Of a stretch of DNA of 64,000 bases, positions 25,401 through 37,056 are shown one piece after another; the first letter of the stretch is position 1, and the number at the start of each line of letters is the position of its first letter. The translations under genes and the position numbers were made by a program. Under the pieces are notes generated by a model. The model was not told the DNA's origin and did no database searches. It saw nothing but the letters and a program-made list of their open reading frames with translations. Source of the DNA: Henckelia pumila (taxonomy: Eukaryota > Streptophyta > Magnoliopsida > Lamiales > Gesneriaceae); the NCBI RefSeq assembly GCF_033568475.1, contig NC_133122.1:114034289-114098288 (forward strand), in the 5' to 3' direction.

Positions 25401-25459
25401 TTAAAAATCCGCAAATTTTCATTTAAATTATTTTTAGTCTAGTAGTTAGGGTCGTTTCA
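22449..25459 (+). repeat. 3' LTR of Gypsy A
   Basis: It is near-identical to 14532-17543, including the tandem repeat at 24489-24621. It ends GTTTCA, followed by the AGCAG duplication and the remainder of the C 5' LTR. Confidence 0.95.
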
Positions 25460-25464
25460 AGCAG

Positions 25465-26197
25465 TGTTAAAGGTACGTAAGTACTGACCGAGATAGCCGG
25501 CATGATATATTTGCTTATATGTTGCATGAGTATGTGCTATATGTTTTATCATGTTTTAGCATGTTTTACCGCCTTAGCACATACATGATTTTACGTGTGA
25601 CTGCATCCGGAGAGATGTGAGTCATTGACAGTCTCCATAGGGGAGAATGACCTCATTTTGGACTCGAGTCAGGTATGACAGTTTCCATATGAGGCTTGTA
25701 TCCTGTTTTGGATTCGGGTCAGGATGGGGTTGGCTCAGCCCTGATATGGAATATACGAGTACCCCGCTGAGTAGCTCTCTAGCCGGTACTGTATATTCTC
25801 GGAGCCATGAGCAAGTGTTTTCACTTGAGTTTTAAATCATCTGTGTGCGCATATTTGTATTTATATCATTGCTTCGTATTGAGCGTTCTAGCTCACGCCC
25901 CTGTGTTTGGGTATTGTGTACCTTGTGGCGGGGCAGGTTTGAGGCTGGACGGTTTAGGCGGCTCTCAGCAGGATTGAGACTTTGGAGAGTCCAAGGTTGT
26001 AGAGGGTAGGGATTTATTTACCCTGAACCTTCAATTTGGTTGTATAACAGTACTTATACACTTGTGATAGCGTCGGTTGTATTCTGCCGATTGGATTTGT
26101 TGTATTTTAATTATCCGCTCTTTACGCTTTAAGATTTTATTGCGTGCGCTTTTACTATAACTCTGATTAGATAGTGGATCCGGGTTGGGTCACTACA
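25465..26197 (+). repeat. 5' LTR of Gypsy C, right part
   Basis: It continues the C LTR after the A insertion and matches 40740-41472. It ends GGGTCACTACA directly before the C primer-binding site. Confidence 0.92.
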
Positions 26198-26202
26198 TTT
26201 TT

Positions 26203-26214
26203 TGGTACCAGAGC
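26203..26214 (+). other. Primer-binding site of Gypsy C
   Basis: TGGTACCAGAGC is one base different from the usual initiator-Met complement TGGTATCAGAGC. It lies five bases after the LTR end. Confidence 0.8.
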
Positions 26215-26275
26215 GACGCATTGCACTGGGAATATCGTAAAGCGGATTAAGTAATTATCTGTTCTTATGTAACAG

Positions 26276-27860
26276 ATGGCAGATTACGACGAGAGTCATG
26301 GTAGCGTAGACGGCGGTCGTTGGGGCGATCCAGATGATCGTAGATGTCGGGGACAGCCCGAGGAGCGCAGGCGAGTGAGCATGCGTAGATTCAAAGAAGT
26401 TAGCCCGAAGCCTTTGACGGGTGGTGAGACAGCTGAAGAGGCGGAGGATTGGATGGAGAGGATGGAGCAGTTCTTCCAGGAGTTCCGTTGCACGGCTGAG
26501 GATAGGATGGAGATTCTTGCCTTTATACTTAAGGGCAGAGCGAGGAAGTGGTGGAGATCTACTTCCGCACCGTTCATAGTAGCTAGAGGTGCAGCTACTT
26601 GGGTTGAGTTCCGTACTGCTTATCAGAGATTTTATTTTCCTCCAGCTCTTCGTCAGGCAAAAGCCAGCAAGTTTTTGAGTTTGCGACTGGGGACGATGAC
26701 GATCGAGGAGTACCAGCAGAAGTTCTTTGATCTGCTACCCTTTTGTCCTCATATTGCTGATAGTTATATGGCGAAGTTTGATCATTTCCTTCAGGGTTTG
26801 AATCCTGACATTCATCGTATGGTTGTTGTGGGCGGCGATGGGACTTACGAGGATTTGGTGGACCGTTGTCGCCAGGCCGAGGACAGTATTCGGAGGAACA
26901 GGGGACTTTATTCTTCTTCTTCCAGGCCAGCGAGCTCTAGTCCTATGGGTCCGAGAGGACAGTCCTTCAAGAAGCCAGGAGGTACTTATTCTTCTTCCTC
27001 TGGATCTGGTGGGGTGCATCGTTTTGGCGGACAGAGACCGAACCGGTGTACTCAGTGCCGACGCAGACATCCGCCAGGGCAGTGTGGTCGGTCAGCCACT
27101 GCATGTTTCCAGTGTGGCCAGGAGGGTCACATGAAGAGAGATTGTCCTATGCTGGTTGGAACAGCGAGTGGTTCCGGAGGTTCTCAGGCATCTGTTCAGC
27201 CACCTCAGTACCAGCAGCCACCTTTTCAGCAACAATATTCGGAGCAGCGCCAGCAGCCGCAGCAGTCTCAGAGACAGCCTACTCAGACTCCTTCTCGGGG
27301 TCATTCTTCGTTGAGGCCACGTGCCCAGGGTCAAGTCTTTGCCCTTAACCAGGAGCAGGCAGAGGCTGACAGCGATCGGATGATTGCAGGTATCTGTAGT
27401 TTATGTGGTTTTCCTGCATATGTTTTAATTGATACCGGTGCATCGCATTCTTTTGTCTCAGCACGTTTTGCTAAGAATTATAAGTTGCCATATATTCCTC
27501 TAGATGTGTTATTAGTGGTTTCTACTCCTATGGGTAGCGAGGTTTTAGCCAAGCGTCTAGTTGTGGGTTGTGTTTTGGATTTCGAGGGACACCAGCTTAG
27601 TGCTAACCTAATGATTCTAGCGATGGAGGATTTCGATTGCATCATTGGGATAGATCTATTGACTACCTACCGAGCGATAGTGGATTGCTATCAGAGGTTT
27701 GTTCAGTTTTGTCCAGAGGATGACGAGTCGTGGTATTTCTATGGTGAGGGAGCGCGACCCCCGATGCCAGTGGTTTCAGCTTTGAAGGCCCGGCGTGCTT
27801 TAGAGTCTGGCGGGGAAGGCTACCTTATCTATGCCATTGACGCATCCTTAGGAGAGTCAG
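26276..27860 (+). pseudogene. Gypsy C gag-protease, 5' half of gene split by B
   Basis: The frame is open from the ATG at 26276 to the B insertion. It encodes the gag capsid region (about residues 40-200), a Gln/Ser-rich linker, a CCHC knuckle (CFQCGQEGHMKRDC) and an aspartic protease with [10 protein letters not shown]. The last bases GAGTCAG contain the target duplication GTCAG. Removing B with one TSD copy links this frame directly to 37057 without a shift, so both halves are one interrupted gene. The half itself has no stop, yet no full polyprotein can form. Confidence 0.93.
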
Positions 27861-29971
27861 TGTAACGCCCCGTTTTTATCTTAAATGAGTTTATTTGAGT
27901 TAATCGGAGATTGCAGAGTTCACGAGCCGACTTGATTTTGATCAGGGTCCTTTTTGCAAATTTTGGAATTTCAGGGACTAAAACGCAAATTTTGAGTTTT
28001 ATATATTATCTACACTTATATTTAAGTTGAGAAGTCTCCTCCATCTTCCTCCAAGCCGTCTCCCTCCATTGTAGGCGCCCAAATGAGTTTCCAAGCTTTG
28101 TGATTTCATTCCAAGCTCGATCCGGCCGTTGGAATTTATTTCTGAAGGCAGATTATCGATCACAGCAGTGAGAGCTCTGTTATATCGTAAGTTTTTCTAC
28201 GATCGGATACATTCTAGTTTTTGGATGTTGTTAGAATCGATTTAGATTCGAATATGTTGTTCTCTACAGAGTTCTGATCGTTTATTATCTGTCAGTTTTG
28301 AAATAGAGCGACGTTCGGATTTGTTATGATTTTTGGAAGCCATTTTCGAAAATCATGGTTTTGAGATTTGTTGGGTTTGTCTTGTTGTTGTTGTATTAGC
28401 ATTGAATTGAGTTGTTATCAGTATTGAACTGCTGTCTGCGTTGCCGGTTGTTCAGTTATAGCCGTTATGCCGTCGGTTTGAGTTTTTGGAGATTTTGAAC
28501 CGTTTTTGAGTTTGAACTTGGCTTGTAAGTTGATCGTGGTTATTGATCAATCATCTCTTGTATCTGAACAGATTCGTTCGGAGTTTTCAAGCCCAGAGTT
28601 AGCAGCTGTTTGATCGTTTCAGAGAATTGGACGAAGAACGGTATAAAGAGTTTTCCTTGAACCGTTGCCTTGTTGTTGTTAGATTGTGTAGTTGTTTATA
28701 CAATCTCTTTTGTAGCTTATCCACAGCTGGAACTACTGCATTGAAAGGTAAAAGCAGTCATCGTAGCGGGATAGCATACTCGGGACTGTGGTTCTCGAGT
28801 TTTCCCTTTTGAAATCTCATACTTGCATCTACACTTGTTCTAGCATGAGGAACTTGTGTATTGTTTGATTGTATTGGTTTTGTTAAAAGGATTATGTTTT
28901 ATGTTTCTGTTATGCATTCATCTTGAGCCAATCTTGTTTCAGCGGGCAGAACCATCCTTTTTGTTTAGACGTTTGGGAACTATGATTGAGTGGCCCAGGT
29001 CGTAGTCGTTTCGTCTGGTGCTAGCATACTCATTATAGTTGCTCAAAGTCTAGAGGAGTGAGATACGTGGCACCACCTCGATTGGGAGAGTCGGTGAGTT
29101 GTTACGTGATCTTATCCTCGGGATCCCAAAGGCACAGCAGCAATCCCTCGTTATCAGATTTGATATCCCTGTCTAAAGACATGCATTTCATTACGATGTT
29201 ATTGAGTTCGTTATTGTATTGAAAGCATGTTTGTTACTTGTATTACTTGTTATGTTGCTTTTACTGGGAATGTCGTTCTCACCGGTTATCCGGCTGTTGC
29301 TTTGTTTTGTATGTGTACTTGGCAACAGGTGGGGCAGGAACAAGTCAGAAGAGGCATGGTTAGCTTCGAGGGCAAGTAGTAGAAGTGAGACTCGGTTTAG
29401 AAGTCGAATTAGCATGTTTATCTAGTTTAAGATTGAAGCATGTTAGAACTCGAACTTGATATGTTTTGTTATTCGAATTAGTTTGTATTCGGATTGTAAT
29501 CTAAAATCGAAGTATGTTGTTGTTGTATCGATTTAGACTTCTGGTTGTTTTTATGCCTTCTGAAAGCATGACTTGTTATGGCATGTTTCCCTACACTCTG
29601 TTATTGCATATGTATTTGAAGGCATGTCGGACCAAGCGCGGAATCCTTTCTTTTTTTTTTCTGCAGCCTGAGCATTTTCTGCCCAGGCCTTCCGCGCGCG
29701 GGCAAGGCGTTCCTCGCGCACGCGCGAGGCCTTCGTTGGGCCTCTGAATTGTTTGCCCGCGCGCGCGCGAGCTTGGTACCTCGCGCGGGCGCGAGCTTTT
29801 GGTTGGTCTCGGGTGTTGAAGCCCGCGCACGCGCGAGCTGGGTTCCTCGCGCGGGCGCGCGGCGTTTAAAAAAAAAAAAAAAAAAACCTTTTGAATTGTT
29901 TTACTCTTGGATTCTTGTTCGCTTACTTGTTGTTTAATCCGAGATTAGTGGTTTAGAATCGAGGTCTCACA
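27861..29971 (+). repeat. 5' LTR of Gypsy B
   Basis: It is the pair of 34942-37051. Near its end are a CGCG-rich cassette (29690-29868) and a run of 18 A, followed by a segment shared with the D LTR end. Confidence 0.95.
29690..29868 (+). repeat. GC-rich alternating CGCG cassette in B 5' LTR
   Basis: It is made of repeated GCCCGCGC and CCTCGCGCGGGCGCG segments about 60 bp apart and is self-complementary. The same cassette lies at 36769-36949 in the 3' LTR. In D the equivalent slot (about 42335-42460) carries a different GC-rich motif. Function unknown. Confidence 0.75.
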
Positions 29972-29976
29972 TTAAG

Positions 29977-29989
29977 TGGTATCAGAGCC
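29977..29989 (+). other. Primer-binding site of Gypsy B
   Basis: TGGTATCAGAGCC, five bases after the LTR end, complements the 3' end of initiator-Met tRNA. Confidence 0.9.
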
Positions 29990-30274
29990 TTAAGATTCTT
30001 GGTCGAACTAGAGTGAGCGGGGTAGATCGAGTCTGTGTGCAATGACTCCTCGCATGTGTTTGAATTATTTAATTGTGTACTTAATTCCATGCGAGCATGC
30101 TTTATTGTTTGAGCATTATTTGAATTACATGGTTGTGTGATTTAAATTAATAAAGCATGATCTACTTGAGATATAACTGTTTCTGTTCTCGACTGGTATT
30201 CGGTATTCCAAGCGGTTGTAAGGGCACTGATGGTAGCGATTGAGATATCTCGTGTGCTAACCTTTGATTATCAG

Positions 30275-33200
30275 ATGGGTCCTCTTTGAGTGATAAACAG
30301 AAACACACCACCAGTTATCCCTGCGACTGAGCAAGCTAGCACTGAGGTTGATCAGTTGGATGCTTCAGCAACTCCTATGGAAACCTTGCTGAAGAGGTTT
30401 CAGTCGTTCAATCCGCCATTGTTGATGGGTTCAGAAAATCCAGTTGACTGTGAGAGTTGGTTGGATGATATGGATCAGTTGTTTGATTCCATTGACTACA
30501 CAGATGACCGCCGAATCAGGTTAGTAATTCATCAGCTGCGTGGTGGTGCTAAGAGCTGGTGGATCATGAGAAAGAAAGCATTTGAGAGTAGAGGTACAGA
30601 GGTTACTTGGACTCTTTTTAAATCTGAGTTTTATAAGCGGTTTTTCCCTATCTCGTATCGTAAGGATAAGGGAGCAGAGTTTGCAAATCTGAGGCAAGGG
30701 AATCTGAACATTGAAGAGTACGTGGCTAAGTTCGATAGTCTGTTGCGTTTTGCACCGCTAATTGCCGGAGATGAAGAAGCTAAGGCAGATCAGTTCATCA
30801 ACGGGTTGAACCCCGATGTCTTCACGTTGGTTAACACCAACAGGCCTAGCAACTTTGCGGATGCCATGAATTACGCAAAGGGAGCAGAAGCAGGCTTGTG
30901 GAGGCAAAGAGGTAATCAGGGGGCACCTCAGCAGCAGAGGCAGTATCAGAACCAACCATCTCAGTACCAGAATCAGCCACCTCAACATCAGAACCAGCAG
31001 CAGAGGTATGAAGGTGGAAACAGTGGGGGAAACAGAAAGGATCAGTACAAGGCAAGAGGTAAACAGTTCAAGAGACAGGGGAACAGTTCGTCCAGTTCCA
31101 GTGGTTCGAAGCAATTCGGTTCAGGACCGAGTTCTGGGTCATCATCCTTGTACTGCAGCAAGTGTGGAGGAAGACACTCACCGGATCAGTGTGTGGGAGT
31201 CTTCGGCAATTGTAACACATGTCAGCAACCGGGACACTTCTCTAAAGTGTGCCCTCAACGTAATAGAGATAGAGCTCAGAGTGGGAGTTCGTCTAGACCT
31301 GCAGCTCAGCCGGAGAGGCAGTCGTCTGCAGTGCACTCTTTCCAACCCCAGCAACAGCAGAACAGACAGGGAGGTAACTCTAGTGCAAATCAGCCTCCGA
31401 GATAGCAAGCACGAGTCTTTGCATTGACAGAGGATCAGGCTCAGGCAGCACCTGACGATGTCATAGCAGGTAACTGTTCGATTTTCGGTCATTCTGCTCA
31501 TGTCTTGATAGATACAGGTGCTTCCCATTCCTTTATCTCTGAGAAATATGTGTTATTGCATGCTTTGCCAACTGAATTGTTGCCTACTGTAGTAGCTGTT
31601 ACTTCACCTTTGGGTGGAGGAATTGTTTCTGTCCGACTAATCAGGAATTGTGAACTTTGTTTTGAGGGAAATTTGTTAGAATTCGACTATATTGTACTTG
31701 GGCTGTCAGATTTTGATTGTATTGTCGGGATAGATGCTTTAACCAAGTACAGGGCGACAGTTGATTGTTTTCTGAAGGTTTTCAGGTTCAGACCTGAATT
31801 GGCAGACGAGTGGAAATTCTTTGGTAAGGGCTCTCGATCTAGAATTCCTTTGATTTCAGTGTTATCTATGACTCGTTTGTTACAGAGAGGTGCAGAAGGA
31901 TTTTTGGTTTATGCGGTTGATGTACTGAAATCTAGCCCAGCTTTGGTTGACTTACCAGTGGTTAGAGATTTTGCTGATGTGTTTTCGGAAGATGTTCCTG
32001 GATTGCCACCCATTCGAGAGGTTGAATTCAGCATTGACTTAGTGCCAGGTACTCAACCTATTTCAAAAGCTCCTTATCGTATGGCACTTGTTGAATTGAG
32101 AGAGTTGAAGGAGCAGCTTGAGGATTTGATTGCCAAGGGATACATCAGACCTAGTGTATCGCCTTGGGGTGCTCCTGTTCTATTCGTTCGGAAGAAGGAT
32201 GGTTCTATGCGGCTCTGTATCGACTACCGTCAATTGAATCAGGCTACAGTTAAGAACATGTATCCTTTACCCCGAATAGATGACTTGTTCGATCAACTGC
32301 AGGGTTCTTCTGTCTACTCTAAGATTGATCTGAGGTCAGGCTACCATCAGCTGAGAGTGCGAGAGGAAGATGTTCCTAAGACCGCATTCAGAACGAGGTA
32401 TGGTCACTTTGAGTTTATAGTCATGCCGTTCGGTTTGACCAACGCTCCAGCTGTTTTTATGGGTTTGATGAACCGTATCTTTCAGCGTTATTTAGATGAG
32501 TTCGTCATTTTTTTCATCGATGATATTCTTATCTACTCGAAGAACCGTACTGACCATGCAGAGCACTTGAGAATCGTCTTGCAGATTTTACGAGTTGAGC
32601 AGTTGTTTGCCAAGCTATCGAAATGCGAATTCTGGTTAGATCGAATTGTCTTTCTCGGTCATATTATTTCTGAAGATGGGATTTCTGTCGATCCCAGCAA
32701 AATCGAAGCGGTTATGAATTGGCCTAGACCGACATCAGTACCTGAGATCCGAAGCTTCATGGGTTTAGCTGGTTATTACCGTCGTTTCATCGAGGGTTTC
32801 TTGTCTATTTCCAAGCCTATTACCCAGCTGACTCAGAAAAATGCGCCTTTTGTCTGGACTCCAGATTGTGAGGCTAGCTTTGTTGATCTAAAGAGGAGAC
32901 TGACCAGTGCTCCAATTCTTACTATTCCGAAGGGTACTGGAGGTTTCACAGTGTATTGTGATGCTTCTAACCGAGGTTTGGGTTGTGTTCTTATGCAGCA
33001 TAAGCATGTGATAGCGTATGCATCGAGGCAGCTGAAACCGCACGAGACTCGTTATCCTGTTCATGATCTTGAACTTGCAGCGATTGTATTTGCTTTGAAG
33101 ATCTGGCGTCACTATCTTTATGGTGAGTCTTTCGAGATCTTTTCTGATCATAAGAGTCTTAAGTACTTGTTTTCACAGGCAGAGCTGAATATGAGACAGA

Positions 33201-34843
33201 GAAGATGGTTAGATCTGTTGAAGGATTTTGACTGTGAGATCAAGTATTATCCAGGGAAGTCGAATGCAGTTGCAGATGCCTTGAGCCGAAAGCTTTGTTC
33301 TTTATCTCTTTCAACTATCGGTGTTTCTCAGTTGGTCGATGATTGTTGCACTTCTGGTTTAGAGTTTGGAACAAATAGGGAGACTATCAGAGTGTTTGCT
33401 ATTCAAGCCGAGCCGGAGTTGTTTGTTGCAATCAGAGAAGCACAGAAGTCTGAGCCGAGCATTCAGGTTTCAGTAGAGAAAGTCAGAACTGGGCATCAGT
33501 CAGAATTCCAGGTTAGAGATGACGTTTTGTTTGTGAATAATCGTATTGTTGTGCCTGATATTTCGGAGTTGAGACAGCGTATTCTCCGAGAGGCTCATTG
33601 CAGTCGGTTTAGCGTTCATCCTGGAGGTCATAAGATGTACAACGATCTGAAGAGTCAGTTCTGGTGGAAGAGAATGAAGGACGATGTTGCGAGATTTGTA
33701 TCTCGGTGTTTGAATTGTCAGCAAGTGAAAGCAGAGCGGAAGCGACCAGGTGGTCTTTTGCACAGCCTATCTGTTCCTGAATGGAAATGGGATCACATTT
33801 CTATGGATTTTGTCACGAAGCTACCACGATCCGTTCGAGGATGCGATGCTATTTGGGTAGTGATCGACCGATTGACGAAGTCTGCGTGTTTTATTCCGTA
33901 CAGGATGACGTATCGTCATGATCAGATGGCTGAGTTGTATGTTAGCAATGTTGTGAGAGTGCATGGTGTGCCGAAGTAGATCGTTTCAGACAGAGATTCT
34001 AGATTCACTTCGCACTTCTGGCATAGTTTGCAAGAGGCGCTTGGTACTCGATTGCATCTGAGTACAGCTTATCATCCTCAGACAGATGGACAGTCAGAGC
34101 GGGCTATCCAGACGTTGGAGGATATGCTGCGAGCGGTAGTGCTAGACTTTGGCACTAGTTGGCAGGATTCTTTGCCTCTTGTCGAGTTTTCTTACAACAA
34201 CAGCTTCCAAGCGAGTATCGGTATGGCGCCTTTTGAGGATTTGTATGGTAGAAAATGCCGATCTCCGTTGTTTTGGGATGATTTATCTGAGTCACCAGAT
34301 TTGGGGCCGGATATGCTTCGAGTTATGGCAGAACAGGTTAAGGTCATTCAGACCAGAATGAAGACAGCTCAAGATAGACAAGCAAAGTATGCGAATGTCA
34401 GACGTCGACCTCTGAGTTTTGAGCAGGGAGACCGTGTATTCCTTAAGATTTCTCCGTTCAGAGGCACCGTCAGATTCGGTAAGAGAGGAAAGTTATTTCC
34501 GAGATTCATCGGTCCGTACGAGATTCTCGAGAAGATAGGCGATCTTGCCTATAGACTTGCACTTCCTCCGTCTTTATCTGGTATTCACGACGTTTTTCAC
34601 GTCTCTATGTTGCGAAAGTATCAACCAGATATTTCTCATATCCTTCAGCCTGACGAAGCCGAGTTAGACGAGACCCTGAGCTATTTTGAGCGACCGATTC
34701 AGATCCTTGATCGGAAAGAAAAGCAACTCAGAACCAAGTTGATTCCATTGGTGAAAGTGCAGTGGAGCCGTCACGGCGTTGAGGAAGCTACTTGGGAGAC
34801 AGAGTCTGACATGAGACAGCGTTTTCCAGAGCTATTCGGATGA
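30275..34843 (+). pseudogene. Gypsy B gag-pol, single frame with three stops
   Basis: The frame starts at ATG 30275, meets TGA four codons later (30287-30289), then TAG at 31403-31405 and TAG at 33977-33979, with no frameshift in between. In order it encodes the gag capsid region, a Gln-rich linker, a CCHC knuckle (CNTCQQPGHFSKVC), a protease ([10 protein letters not shown]), RT with FIDDIL (pair at 32519-32524), RNase H ([14 protein letters not shown]), integrase H2C2 and DDE core, and the chromodomain-like tail ([20 protein letters not shown]). Because only substitutions separate it from an open gene and the LTRs are nearly identical, the damage is recent or came with the copied template. 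Confidence 0.94.
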
Positions 34844-34904
34844 CGTGAGTTCTTCTTACTGTCTTTTGATTCTTTATTCTATCTTTGAGTTGTTGTTCTC
34901 GTTG

Positions 34905-34941
34905 ATTTCGAGGACGAAATCTCTTCTTAGTGGGGGAGAAT
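34905..34941 (+). other. Conserved pre-PPT hairpin and polypurine tract of B
   Basis: ATTTCGAGGACGAAAT at 34905-34920, then AGTGGGGGAGAAT before the 3' LTR, in the same layout as A, C and D. Confidence 0.8.
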
Positions 34942-37051
34942 TGTAACGCCCCGTTTTTATCTTAAATGAGTTTATTTGAGTTAATCGGAGATTGCAGAGT
35001 TCACGAGCCGACTTGATTTTGATCAGGGTCCTTTTTGCAAATTTTGGAATTTCAGGGACTAAAACGCAAGTTTTGAGTTTTATATATTATCTACACTTAT
35101 ATTTAAGTTGAGAAGTCTCCTCCATCTTCCTCCAAGCCGTCTCCCTCCATTGTAGGCGCCCAAATGAGTTTCCAAGCTTTGTGATTTCATTCCAAGCTCG
35201 ATCCGGCCGTTGGAATTTATTTCTGAAGGCAGATTATCGATCACAGCAGTGAGAGCTCTGTTATATCATAAGTTTTTCTACGATCGGATACATTCTAGTT
35301 TTTGGATGTTGTTAGAATCGATTTAGATTCGAGTATGTTGTTCTCTACAGAGTTCTGATCGTTTATTATCTGTCAGTTTTGAAATAGAGCGACGTTCGGA
35401 TTTGTTATGATTTTTGGAAGCCATTTTCGAAAATCATGGTTTTGAGATTTGTTGGGTTTGTCTTGTTGTTGTTGTATTAGCATTGAATTGAGTTGTTATC
35501 AGTATTGAACTGCTGTCTGCGTTGCCGGTTGTTTAGTTATAGCCGTTATGCCGTCGGTTTGAGTTTTTGGAGATTTTGAACCGTTTTTGAGTTTGAACTT
35601 GGCTTGTAAGTTGATCGTGGTTATTGATCAATCATCTCTTGTATCTGAACAGATTCGTTCGGAGTTGTCAAGCCCAGAGTTAGCAGCTGTTTGATCGTTT
35701 CAGAGAATTGGACGAAGAACGGTATAAAGAGTTTTCCTTGAACCGTTGCCTTGTTGTTGTTAGATTGTGTAGTTGTTTATACAATCTCTTTTGTAGCTTA
35801 TCCAGAGCTGGAACTACTGCATTGAAAGGTAAAAGCAGTCATCGTAGCGGGATAGCATACTCGGGACTGTGGTTCTCGAGTTTTCCCTTTTGAAATCTCA
35901 TACTTGCATCTACACTTGTTCTAGCATGAGGAACTTGTCTATTGTTTGATTGTATTGGTTTTGTTAAAAGGATTATGTTTTATGTTTCTGTTATGCATTC
36001 ATCTTGAGCCAATATTGTTTCAGCGGGCAGAACCATCCTTTTTGTTTAGACGTTTGGGAACTATGATTGAGTGGCCCAGGTCGTAGTCGTTTCGTCTGGT
36101 GCTAGCATACTCATTATAGTTGCTCAAAGTCTAGAGGAGTGAGATACGTGGCACCACCTCGATTGGGAGAGTCGGTGAGTTGTTACGTGATCTTATCCTC
36201 GGGATCCCAAAGGCACAGCAGCAATCCCTCGTTATCAGATTTGATATCCCTGTCTAAAGACATGCATTTCATTACGATGTTATTGAGTTCGTTATTGTAT
36301 TGAAAGCATGTTTGTTACTTGTATTACTTGTTATGTTACTTTTACTGGGAATGTCGTTCTCACCGGTTATCCGGCTGTTGCTTTGTTTTGTATGTGTACT
36401 TGGCAACAGGTGGGGCAGGAACAAGTCAGAAGAGGCATGGTTAGCTTCGAGGGCAAGTAGTAGAAGTGAGACTCGGTTTAGAAGTCGAATTAGCATGTTT
36501 ATCTAGTTTAAGATTGAAGCATGTTAGAACTCGAACTTGATATGTTTTGTTATTCGAATTAGTTTGTATTCGGATTGTAATCTAAAATCGAAGTATGTTG
36601 TTGTTGTATCGATTTAGACTTCTGGTTGTTTTTATGCCTTCTGAAAGCATGACTTGTTATGGCATGTTTCCCTACACTCTGTTATTGCATATGTATTTGA
36701 AGGCATGTCGGACCAAGCACGGAATCCTTTCTTTTTTTTTCTGCAGCCTAAGCATTTTCTGCCCAGGCCTTCGGCGCGCGGGCGAGGCGTTCCTCGCGCA
36801 CGCGCGAGGCCTTCGTTGGGCCTCTGAATTGTTTGCCCGCGCGCGCGCGAGCTTGGTACCTCGCGCGGGCGCGAGCCTTTGGTTGGTCTCGGGTGTTGAA
36901 GCCCGCGCACGCGCGAGCTGGGTTCCTCGCGCGGGCGCGCGGCGTTTAATAAAAAAAAAAAAAAAAACTTATGAATTGTTTTACTCTTGGATTCTTGTTC
37001 GCTTACTTGTTGTTTAATCCGAGATTAGTGGTTTAGAATCGAGGTCTCACA
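34942..37051 (+). repeat. 3' LTR of Gypsy B
   Basis: It matches the 5' LTR closely throughout and is followed by the GTCAG duplication and the rest of C pol. Confidence 0.95.
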
Positions 37052-37056
37052 GTCAG

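Larger units (their letters stand above)
14532..25459 (+). mobile_element. Gypsy LTR retrotransposon A (Tekay-like chromovirus)
   Basis: A 10.9-kb element inserted into the 5' LTR of C with the 5-bp duplication AGCAG (14527-14531 and 25460-25464). LTRs of 3012 and 3011 bp start TGTAACACC and end GTTTCA. The PBS, gag, protease, RT, RNase H, integrase and chromodomain-like tail are all present in order. About 4 differences were seen in the first 460 bases of the LTRs, so the insertion is fairly young. It is disabled by two in-frame stops and an integrase frameshift. The Tekay assignment is inferred from the gag and protease style and the long LTRs. Confidence 0.95.
27861..37051 (+). mobile_element. 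Gypsy LTR retrotransposon B
   Basis: A 9.2-kb element inserted in C pol, flanked by GTCAG (27856-27860 and 37052-37056). The LTRs are 2111 and 2110 bp and start TGTAACGCCCC and end TCTCACA. Only 2 differences were seen in the first 330 bases of the LTR pair, making it one of the youngest insertions here. It has the PBS, one gag-pol frame with three stops, and the hairpin/PPT. It is a sister of D. Confidence 0.96.

Noticed and set aside
29690..29868. CGCG-rich block as a gene CpG island
   Set aside because: It lies inside an LTR, is repeated in the partner LTR, and has no gene start nearby.
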